NCBI RefSeq assembly: GCF_014384805.1
Contig: NZ_JACRSS010000004.1
Coordinates: 62,001 to 126,000 of the forward strand
Length of the DNA stretch: 64,000 nucleotides
Reading direction: 5' to 3'
From: Guopingia tenuis
GTDB lineage: Bacteria; Bacillota; Clostridia; Christensenellales; Christensenellaceae
Part shown: positions 57,935 to 64,000 of the stretch, piece by piece
How positions within the stretch are numbered: position 1 is the stretch's first letter
Layout of the letters: each line of letters begins with the position of its first letter
The notes under the pieces: model-generated
Database searches by the model: none
What the model was told of the DNA's origin: nothing
Seen by the model: the letters and a program-made list of their open reading frames with translations, nothing else
Made by a program: the position numbers and the translations under genes

Positions 57935-58132
57935 ATGTGGATCGTTATTCATATGGCCAAAACCAGCGCGGTGACCGATGGGATCCGGGCGCTGCTGGAA
58001 AATGAAGGGATTCTGGTGAAGGTGAAACCCGTCTATAAAAAGATGAGCAGGGAAGAGAATTACTATGAAATTCTCGTTCTGGAAAGCGAAGCGGAAGAAG
58101 CCCGGGAGATTATCATTGAAAACGGGCTTTGA
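57935..58132 (+). CDS. Small DUF2007-like protein
   Basis: 65 residues with a ferredoxin-like beta-alpha-beta pattern: MWIVIHMAKTSAVTDGIRALLENEGILVKVKPV then YYEILVLESEAEEAREIIIENG. It resembles DUF2007/putative signal-transducing proteins and is found before pfkA in several Clostridia. AGAGGGGG lies about eight bases upstream. No function is known. Confidence 0.6.
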   Translation: MWIVIHMAKTSAVTDGIRALLENEGILVKVKPVYKKMSREENYYEILVLESEAEEAREIIIENGL

Positions 58133-58163
58133 GATAAATTTTTAAGTTAGGGAGAAAATAGGT

Positions 58164-59126
58164 ATGAGAAGAATTGCAATATTGACAAGCGGCGGCGACG
58201 CCCCGGGCATGAACGCGGCCATCCATGCCGCCGTGCTCACGGCCAAGGCCAACGGTTTGCAGGTCATTGGCGTGTATAAGGGCTATGCGGGCCTGATCGA
58301 GGGCCGTTTGGCGGAGATTCGCTCCAAGCAGGTCCGGGGGATCGTCAATCAGGGCGGAACGATTCTGAAAACCGCACGCTGCGCCGCGATGAAAACAGAA
58401 GAAGGACAGAAGCAGGCTGTCAAAGTATTGGAGGCCTTTGGAGTGGATGGGCTGATCGTCATCGGCGGCGACGGCAGCTTCAAGGGCGCGCAGATTCTTT
58501 CCCATATGGGAATCCCTGCCATCGGCCTGCCGGGAACCATCGACAACGACCTGGCCTATACGGAATTTACCATCGGTTTTGATACGGCGGTCAATGGGGT
58601 TACGGATGAGATCGCCAAAATCCGTGAGACCATGCTTTCCCATGAGCGTATCGGTGTAATTGAGGTCATGGGCAATAAATGCGGCGATATCGCCCTGCAT
58701 GCCGGTGTAGCCGGCGAGGCGGAATATATCCTGCTGCCGGAGGTGGAATTCGATGTGGACGCCATCTGCGAGAGCTTGCAGCACCGCCGGATCAAGGGCA
58801 ACATGACCAGCATCATCGTTATTTCCGAGGGCGCCGGCAAGGGCGAAGCCCTCTCCAACTATATCCGTGCGAAGACGGGATTTGACGTGAAAGCCATCGT
58901 CCTGGGCTATGTGCAGCGGGGCGGGACGCCTTCCGCTTTTGACCGCTATATCGCCACCAAGATGGGCACAAGAGCGGTGCATTTGCTGATGGACGGTGTG
59001 GGCGGCCGCGTCGTGGGCATCCGCCAAAATCAGATCGTGGATATGGATATCGACGAGGCTCTGTCCATGGAGAACCAGTTCGACCAGCAGATGTATGACG
59101 AACATAGTGTCATCTATAACTATTGA
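58164..59126 (+). CDS. pfkA: ATP-dependent 6-phosphofructokinase
   Basis: Commits fructose 6-phosphate to glycolysis. 320 residues. ILTSGGDAPGMNAAIHA at the N-terminus, ATP site with GGDGSFKGA (the Gly of GGDGS marks ATP rather than pyrophosphate use), catalytic PGTIDNDLAYTEFTIGFDTA and LGYVQRGGTPSAFDR. Ten-strand Rossmann-like fold; homotetramer expected with ADP/PEP control. Follows the small DUF2007-like gene; no pyk is present before the window ends. Confidence 0.97.
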   Translation: MRRIAILTSGGDAPGMNAAIHAAVLTAKANGLQVIGVYKGYAGLIEGRLAEIRSKQVRGIVNQGGTILKTARCAAMKTEEGQKQAVKVLEAFGVDGLIVIGGDGSFKGAQILSHMGIPAIGLPGTIDNDLAYTEFTIGFDTAVNGVTDEIAKIRETMLSHERIGVIEVMGNKCGDIALHAGVAGEAEYILLPEVEFDVDAICESLQHRRIKGNMTSIIVISEGAGKGEALSNYIRAKTGFDVKAIVLGYVQRGGTPSAFDRYIATKMGTRAVHLLMDGVGGRVVGIRQNQIVDMDIDEALSMENQFDQQMYDEHSVIYNY

Positions 59127-59159
59127 TCTCAGCTTATAAAGACAGAGGGAGGAAGCGGC

Positions 59160-59576
59160 ATGGCGACATTTGATCTGCGCGTCCGGTATAGTGAAACAGG
59201 GGCGGAGGGCTTTGCCTATCACGCCAATTACTATAGCTGGTTTGACATGGTGCAGACCCAGTTTCTGGAGGAGAACGGACTTTCTTACCAGGAGATCGCA
59301 GAAAAAGGGGTGCATTTTCTGCCCATCGATGTGAAAAGCCGCTATCACGCGCCGGCCTATTTCGGCGATACGCTGACGGTGGAAATGAAGGTGGAGGCGC
59401 TCTCCAATGTAAAGACTACCCTCAGCTACCGGGTTACCCGCAAGAGCGACCAGGCGCCCATCGTGCAATGTCGGATTACCTATGCCTGCATGAGCCGGGA
59501 TTTCCGGCCGCTGGTGCTGAAAAATGCACTTCCCGCCTTATACCGGGCGCTACAAAGCGAACTGGATAAAGCATAA
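59160..59576 (+). CDS. YbgC/FadM-type acyl-CoA thioesterase with altered active site
   Basis: Hot-dog fold protein of 138 residues: VRYSETGAEGFAYHANYYSWFDMVQTQFLEE. The family normally reads TDA(M/G)G, with the Asp catalytic or activating; here a Gly (GGG codon) occupies that place, so thioesterase activity may be lost or changed. AGGGAGG precedes the start. It follows pfkA by 33 bases and ends at a terminator. A binding or regulatory role is possible. Confidence 0.8.
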   Translation: MATFDLRVRYSETGAEGFAYHANYYSWFDMVQTQFLEENGLSYQEIAEKGVHFLPIDVKSRYHAPAYFGDTLTVEMKVEALSNVKTTLSYRVTRKSDQAPIVQCRITYACMSRDFRPLVLKNALPALYRALQSELDKA

Positions 59577-59593
59577 GCCATGAAAAGTAAAAA

Positions 59594-59626
59594 GCCCGCT
59601 GCGCAAAAAAGCGCGCGGGTTTTTTT
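59594..59626 (+). terminator. Rho-independent terminator
   Basis: CCCGC.GCGC pairs with GCGCGCGGG around AAAAAA, followed by seven T (59620-59626). Confidence 0.88.
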
Positions 59627-59646
59627 CGTAAAAATTATATTATTTG

Positions 59647-59675
59647 TGAAACGAAACCGGAAGCTGCGGCGAATA
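59647..59675 (+). promoter_or_regulatory. ECF-sigma-type promoter
   Basis: TGAAAC (59647-59652), 17-base spacer, CGAATA (59670-59675), resembling Bacillus SigW/SigM promoters (TGAAAC, CGTA/CGTC). It lies directly before an ECF sigma gene, so the gene is probably autoregulated. Confidence 0.6.
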
Positions 59676-59704
59676 TAAGGAAAACGATGCGAGGACGGGC
59701 GGGC

Positions 59705-60256
59705 ATGGCCGACGATACCAGATGGATAGAAAAAGCAAAGAGGGGGAGCCGGGCGGCAGCGGAGGAGCTGATTCGCCGGTACTATGATGAGATCTACCGC
59801 TATGCCTTTCGGCAGACTGGGCAGAAGGAGACGGCGATGGACATAACGCAGGAAATCTTCATCGCCGTGCTGCAAAGCCTTCCCTATTATGACGAGAAAA
59901 AAGCCGGAGTCCGCACCTGGATCTACCGTATTGCCACCCACAAGATCATCGATTCCCGGCGGCGGGCGCCGATCCCCGCCCTCGATATCGGGGAAATGGT
60001 GCTGGCGGATGAAATGGATGTGGCGAAACTGGCGCAGGATCGGTTTTTGCTGGAAAAAATACTGCGTTATATTGAAAGCCAGCCGGTTGTCCTTCAGAAA
60101 ATTGCGCGGATGCGGCTCTATGGCGGGTGCAGCTTTCCCGAGATCGCCCAGGCCCTGGGGGAGCCGGAAGCCGCGGTGAAATCCAGATATTACCGCCTTC
60201 GCGCGGCGCTTAGAAAGGAGTTTTGGGATGAATATACCCATGCCGGAGGAAAATGA
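59705..60256 (+). CDS. ECF-type RNA polymerase sigma factor
   Basis: About 183 residues with sigma region 2 (AAAEELIRRYYDEIYRYAFRQTGQKETAMDITQEIFIAVLQSLPYYDE...VRTWIYRIATHKIID, where DITQEIF and RTWIYRIA are diagnostic) and region 4 HTH (CSFPEIAQALGEPEAAVKSRYYRLRAAL). Start at 59705 fits GAGGA nine bases upstream and the promoter at 59647-59675; an in-frame ATG at 59687 is the alternative. Its gene overlaps the next by 29 bases. It probably responds to envelope stress, with the membrane protein downstream as a possible anti-sigma factor. Confidence 0.92.
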   Translation: MADDTRWIEKAKRGSRAAAEELIRRYYDEIYRYAFRQTGQKETAMDITQEIFIAVLQSLPYYDEKKAGVRTWIYRIATHKIIDSRRRAPIPALDIGEMVLADEMDVAKLAQDRFLLEKILRYIESQPVVLQKIARMRLYGGCSFPEIAQALGEPEAAVKSRYYRLRAALRKEFWDEYTHAGGK

Positions 60257-60971
60257 GAAACGGGCGGCGGTGGCGGCCATTCTGAAAGAGGGATGGCGTC
60301 CGCGGCGGATGCTTCCCGAGCTTTGGCGGATGCTGCGGCGCATGGGGCTGCGCTATATGTTCTATGGGGCCCAGGACGTGCTGTTCCTGGCGGCCTGCGG
60401 GGTTTTGGCCGTGTTCCTCCTGCTCCGGGAGCAGGGAGATGTGGCCTATGCGGCCCTGTTTGCCGGAGCACCTCTCTGTTATATGCTGTTTTGTGGGATT
60501 GCGGCATGGAAGGAGCGGCAGATTGGAGTGATGCAGTGGAAAATGGCGTGTACTTATGACTTGCGCCAGCTTACGGCCTGCCGGATGCTGCTTCTGGGCG
60601 GTCTGGGGGCGGCCCTGGAGGCGCTGCTGGGCCTGTTCCTGTCGGCGGGAACCGGCGGGGAAGTGGAGGTTCTCCGGGCGGTTGGTGTGTCGCTCTGCGG
60701 CCTTTTTGCCTATGGCTGGGCACAGCTGCTCCTTCTGCGCAGCGCCAAATGGGCGCGGAACGGATGGCTCCTGCCCTGCGCCTGGATTATGGCACAGGCG
60801 GCGCTGCTGGCAGCGGTCGATCCCCGCCGGCTCAACGGATTTTTCGTGCAGGTTCCTCTGGCTGTTTTGGGGACCGGGGTACTGCTGCTGCTGGCGGCGT
60901 TCTTATGGGCGCTGCGGGGTTACTATTTCTATGGAAACCGGGGAGGGATACGCTTTGCTGCAAATCGATAA
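60228..60971 (+). CDS. Membrane protein, possible anti-sigma or transporter subunit
   Basis: 247 residues. A cytosolic N-terminus of about 40 residues (MNIPMPEENEKRAAVAAILK, basic and helical) precedes about six membrane segments. No zinc anti-sigma motif is present, so an anti-sigma role rests on gene order alone. AAAGGAG precedes the ATG by eight bases. It overlaps the sigma gene by 29 bases and the ABC ATPase gene by 17, giving a tightly coupled operon. Confidence 0.6.
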   Translation: MNIPMPEENEKRAAVAAILKEGWRPRRMLPELWRMLRRMGLRYMFYGAQDVLFLAACGVLAVFLLLREQGDVAYAALFAGAPLCYMLFCGIAAWKERQIGVMQWKMACTYDLRQLTACRMLLLGGLGAALEALLGLFLSAGTGGEVEVLRAVGVSLCGLFAYGWAQLLLLRSAKWARNGWLLPCAWIMAQAALLAAVDPRRLNGFFVQVPLAVLGTGVLLLLAAFLWALRGYYFYGNRGGIRFAANR

Positions 60972-61806
60972 TGTCACCAAGCAATATGGAAAATTTACGG
61001 CTCTTTCAGAAATCGATCTTTCTCTGGAAAACGGGGTATACGGCCTGCTGGCGCCCAATGGGGCGGGAAAGACGACACTGCTGAAAATGCTGGCGACGCT
61101 GCTCTTTCCCACCTCCGGGCAGATCCGCCTGGACGGCGAGGATATTTTCCAGATGGAGAGCCGCTACCGGGAAAAAATCGGCTATCTGCCCCAGGAGTTC
61201 GGCTATTATAAAAACAATACGCCGCGCCAGTTTCTGCGCTATATTGCCGCGCTGAAAGGGATTCCTGCGAAGCGGGCAAAACTGCGCATCGAGGAGCTTT
61301 TGGAAACCGTGTCTATGACCGAACATGGGGATAAAAAGATGAAAAAGTTTTCCGGGGGGATGATCCAGCGGATCGGCATTGCCCAGGCGATGCTCAATGA
61401 CCCCGAGATTCTCATTCTCGATGAGCCGACGGCGGGATTGGACCCCAAGGAGCGGGCACGGTTCCGCAATCTTCTGCACGGTTTGGCGGAAAACCGGATT
61501 GTACTGCTCTCCACACATATCGTTTCGGATGTTGAAACCATCGCCCATCAGGTGATTCTGCTGCGGGGGCACCGGCTCCATGCCTGCCAGCCGCCTGGCG
61601 AAATCTGCCGGACGCTTTCGGACAGGGTATTTGAACTGCCTCTCGGCGAGGCATTGCCGGAAGGGGCTGTATTCCTGTCCGAACGGCAGACCGGGGCCGG
61701 CGCCGTGCAGCGCGTGGCCTGTGAAACCGCTCCGGAAGGGGGCATGCCGGTTCCCGCCGGCCTGGAGGACGTGTTCCTATATCTATACCGGGAAGAGGGG
61801 GTATAG
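60955..61806 (+). CDS. ABC transporter ATP-binding protein
   Basis: Energises the two permeases encoded next; likely an exporter of peptides, lipids or antibiotics. About 283 residues: Walker A LLAPNGAGKTTLLKM, Q-loop YLPQEFG, signature KKFSGGMIQRI (FSGGM rather than LSGGQ), Walker B ILILDEPTAGLD and H-loop LLSTHIVSD. The last 60 residues form a variable C-terminal extension. TTG start at 60955 with GGGAGGG seven bases upstream. Confidence 0.93.
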   Translation: MLQIDNVTKQYGKFTALSEIDLSLENGVYGLLAPNGAGKTTLLKMLATLLFPTSGQIRLDGEDIFQMESRYREKIGYLPQEFGYYKNNTPRQFLRYIAALKGIPAKRAKLRIEELLETVSMTEHGDKKMKKFSGGMIQRIGIAQAMLNDPEILILDEPTAGLDPKERARFRNLLHGLAENRIVLLSTHIVSDVETIAHQVILLRGHRLHACQPPGEICRTLSDRVFELPLGEALPEGAVFLSERQTGAGAVQRVACETAPEGGMPVPAGLEDVFLYLYREEGV

Positions 61807-61810
61807 GGAC

Positions 61811-62956
61811 ATGCGCTGCCTGGGGTGGGAATTGAAAAAAATTTTCTCGATGCCCATGCTCTGGATCTTTCTGGCGGGGTGTATCCTGGTCAATGGCTGG
61901 ATGGCCGGCAGCGGAGTCTCTCAGGAGGAGAGGGAACGACTTGTCTACCGGCAGACCGTGCAGGAAAAAAACGGCGGGCAAATGGTGCCGGATTTTTGGG
62001 AATCGCTGGCGAAAGAGCCGCCATCTGCCCTTCGGGAGCAGCTTCTGGAGGAGACGGCAGGGGCGGAGAATACCTTGGAAGACCTGAACACGGCGGAACT
62101 GGCCCGACTCTATCTCGGGCTTTACCAGCCGGGCGGCGGCCTCGTGGGATTGCTGGAGAAAAAATACGCTGCATTGCAGGACGCGGTGGATGCGTTGGGA
62201 GGGGAAGGAGCGGCTCTCAGCGTCTATGCGGCCCGCGATACAGACCGGCAGTTTCAAAGGCTATATGACGGCCTGCATGCGGCACTGACGGAAAGCGCTT
62301 TTCTCGCCCTGCTCCTCGGCATCTATACCATGGGCATGGAGCGGCTTTGCCGGACGGAAAGTCTTCTCCTGAGCGCCAAACGCGGCAGAAAAACCGCCCT
62401 GGAAAAGGGGGCGGCGGCCTGGATTGCGGCGGCGGGAAGCTATCTTCTGTTTGTTGGTTTTTTTCTTGCGGTTTATGGGATTTTCTGGGAGGGGACATTT
62501 TTCTGGAATGCCAACGTGGCCAGCCAGTTTCATACCGTGCAGGAGGCGGTGTTTACCAAGCCGTTTCTCACATGGGGTTCCTTCACTCTGGGAGAATATT
62601 TCGCGGCGCAGATGGGCCTGAGCCTGGGACTTTTGCTGGTGTTTTCCCTCATGGGGAGCGCAGCGGGCCTTTGGCTGAAAAACAGCTATATCGCGTTCCT
62701 GGCGGTCTTTGCGTTTCTTTTCGCCCAATTTGCGGCGCCCATGTTGCTTTCGGATGCAGGATGCTGGAACGGGTATATCGCGGCGACCTTCTTCCCGGCG
62801 GTGCTTTGGCATACCCAGCCCCTCTGGTTTACCGATGGAGGCATCAGCACGGTCATCCCCTGGCAGGAGAGCTGGGGAATCTGCCTGAACCTGGTGCTGT
62901 GGGCGGGAATTTTTCTCCTGGCCTATCGGCGTTTTCGAAGAAAGGATGTGGCCTGA
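61811..62956 (+). CDS. ABC transporter permease (first)
   Basis: About 381 residues. N-terminus MRCLGWELKKIFSMPMLW with one membrane segment, a long extracytoplasmic acidic domain (about residues 35-160), then about five membrane segments (from 165). This layout is that of ABC-2 type bacitracin- or lantibiotic-export permeases. It starts four bases after the ATPase stop and overlaps the next permease start by one base. Partner of the preceding ATPase. Confidence 0.8.
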   Translation: MRCLGWELKKIFSMPMLWIFLAGCILVNGWMAGSGVSQEERERLVYRQTVQEKNGGQMVPDFWESLAKEPPSALREQLLEETAGAENTLEDLNTAELARLYLGLYQPGGGLVGLLEKKYAALQDAVDALGGEGAALSVYAARDTDRQFQRLYDGLHAALTESAFLALLLGIYTMGMERLCRTESLLLSAKRGRKTALEKGAAAWIAAAGSYLLFVGFFLAVYGIFWEGTFFWNANVASQFHTVQEAVFTKPFLTWGSFTLGEYFAAQMGLSLGLLLVFSLMGSAAGLWLKNSYIAFLAVFAFLFAQFAAPMLLSDAGCWNGYIAATFFPAVLWHTQPLWFTDGGISTVIPWQESWGICLNLVLWAGIFLLAYRRFRRKDVA

Positions 62957-64000
62957 TGCGGGTTTTTGGATGGGAATTGAAAAAGATGGCGGATTTCCGC
63001 ATTCTGGGGATCCTGACTGTGGCAGGGCTTCTCCTGTACCTGATGTTTATGGAATTTTATACAGTGTTTGGCGGCTATCCCAACGGCCATCCTCTGGAGG
63101 AATACAATAACACTGCGATTCAGTGGGTAAAAACCTATGGAAACACCATGGAGCCGGGGGAATATGAGCAGGCAAAAGTGGAAATGGATGATCTCCTTAT
63201 GGAAGCCGATGCGTTTATTGCCTCCCATCCTGCCTTTGCCGCGGCGGGAATCCAGTCCTATGCGCAGTTTATAGAAAAATATGATCGCTGGGCTGGGGAA
63301 AATTCAAGCGAAGAGGATGCGCGGTTTTGGGCGGCGGAGTCCCTGCTTTTTGGGGAGGAGAGCGGTTGGCTGGGATATCGGATACAGGCGCTGGAGTTTT
63401 GCCTGGGGGCATATGAGCTGGACCCTGCGCACCCGGATATACTGTCTGACGAATTGTTAGAAGCTGGCTACCATTACTTTGCCTATGGCACGGGCCTGCT
63501 GATTCTGGGGGTGTTTCTGGTGACGGCGCCCTTTGCCGTCCGGGATTCCATGAACCGGATGCGCCCGATCCAATGGAGCGGCAGGATGGGCCGGCGGATG
63601 GAGGGCCTGCGGTTTCTCGCCTGCCTGGCGGGAGCGGTTCTTCTGGCGATGATAGGGTTGTGGATTTTTGCCGCCATATTCTCGCAAAACGGGGTTCGGG
63701 TTTTCTGGAACAGCCGCCTGGATTCCTTTCTGACTGGTCTAGACGCCGTTTTCCCTATGACCTATGGCCAGTATTTTTTGAGCAATATGGGTCTGTCGCT
63801 TTTGCTGGCGGCAGGGGCGTGCCCGCTGTTTTTCTGCCTGTCTCAAGCCAGCGAGCACTATATTGCCATGCTCCTGAAGGGTGTTCCGGTGCTGATCGTC
63901 TATGAGGCGCTGTCGGCCGCCGTCATGTTTCAGGCATTTTATAGGGAAAATACCGCATACCGGCTGTTTCGGATTCCGGGAGCGGAATGGCTGGCGGCGG
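62956..64000 (+). CDS. ABC transporter permease (second), 3' end outside window
   Basis: Open from ATG 62956 to the window end, at least 348 codons. N-terminus MRVFGWELKKMADFRILG is similar to the first permease, followed by a membrane helix, a long extracytoplasmic domain (about residues 35-165) and several membrane segments from about 175. The start overlaps the previous stop (TGATG). Paralogous to the first permease, so the transporter is probably a heterodimer with the ATPase at 60955-61806. Confidence 0.85.
   Translation, partial: MRVFGWELKKMADFRILGILTVAGLLLYLMFMEFYTVFGGYPNGHPLEEYNNTAIQWVKTYGNTMEPGEYEQAKVEMDDLLMEADAFIASHPAFAAAGIQSYAQFIEKYDRWAGENSSEEDARFWAAESLLFGEESGWLGYRIQALEFCLGAYELDPAHPDILSDELLEAGYHYFAYGTGLLILGVFLVTAPFAVRDSMNRMRPIQWSGRMGRRMEGLRFLACLAGAVLLAMIGLWIFAAIFSQNGVRVFWNSRLDSFLTGLDAVFPMTYGQYFLSNMGLSLLLAAGACPLFFCLSQASEHYIAMLLKGVPVLIVYEALSAAVMFQAFYRENTAYRLFRIPGAEWLAA

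Noticed and set aside
1..64000. CRISPR array, insertion sequence, prophage, toxin-antitoxin or defence island
   Set aside because: No regularly spaced repeats, transposase, integrase, phage structural genes or known defence genes were seen; the only sign of past mobility is the tRNA-Ser remnant.

Overview
The window looks like a chromosomal segment of a moderately GC-rich, spore-forming anaerobe of the Bacillota, class Clostridia. The grounds are a CotJABC spore-coat operon, a YtxC-type sporulation gene beside thrS, a T-box leader, an FMN riboswitch, a FabT/FabH/FabK type fatty-acid operon, a Crh-like HPr with HprK, WhiA and RapZ, type III glutamine synthetase with an ANTAR regulator, and a TRAP (MtrB) homologue. 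I cannot name the family with confidence; Oscillospirales or Christensenellales would be compatible. No transposase, integrase, phage gene, CRISPR array or rRNA was seen. The only tRNA-like sequence is a truncated tRNA-Ser remnant.

Layout. 1-3260: the end of a sugar-acid catabolic unit (2-hydroxyacid dehydrogenase, KDPG aldolase), a long non-coding spacer and two overlapping flavodoxin-like oxidoreductases. 3339-11959: a RelA/SpoT-domain protein, a riboflavin ECF transporter under an FMN riboswitch, ytxC, T-box-controlled thrS, then asnA and asnS. 12195-20169: a membrane-anchored GDPD, an FGGY kinase, a feoA-feoA-feoB iron operon with a DtxR-like operator and a tiny Cys-rich partner, then lysA behind a TrmB-type regulator. 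20706-30850 (minus strand): one tightly overlapping fatty-acid operon, marR/fabT-fabH-fabK-fabD-fabG-fabF-accB-fabZ-accC-accD-accA-degV.

30997-40105 (plus strand): cotJABC, a small XRE regulator with a palindromic operator, a promoter-driven non-coding stretch, then a colinear run DUF5685-DnaJ-membrane protein-FHA-FtsW/RodA-PBP-uvrC. 40149-46229: a membrane pyrophosphatase with a long folded leader, the tRNA-Ser remnant, and glnA type III divergent from an ANTAR regulator. 46287-53983 (minus strand): Crh-like HPr, acetamidase/formamidase, whiA, rapZ, murB, an orphan solute-binding protein, hprK and a HAD hydrolase. This resembles the Bacillus yvcJ-yvcK-whiA-crh neighbourhood but has no yvcK. 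54131-59576 (plus strand): dnaE, mtrB (TRAP), a small DUF2007-like protein, pfkA and a thioesterase. 59647-64000: an ECF sigma factor with an ECF-type promoter in front, a membrane protein and an ABC exporter whose second permease runs off the end.

How the genes work together. Much of the window is envelope and precursor supply under RNA- or metabolite-sensing control: FMN riboswitch, T-box, an attenuator before glnA, a probable attenuator before hppA, a DtxR-like box before feo and a FabT-like site before the fab operon. I found no clearly new defence or mobile system. The most original leads are the hppA leader, the promoter-driven spacer at 32843-33026, the orphan TRAP protein, the DegV gene coupled to accA, the His-less HPr, and the tRNA-Ser scar.
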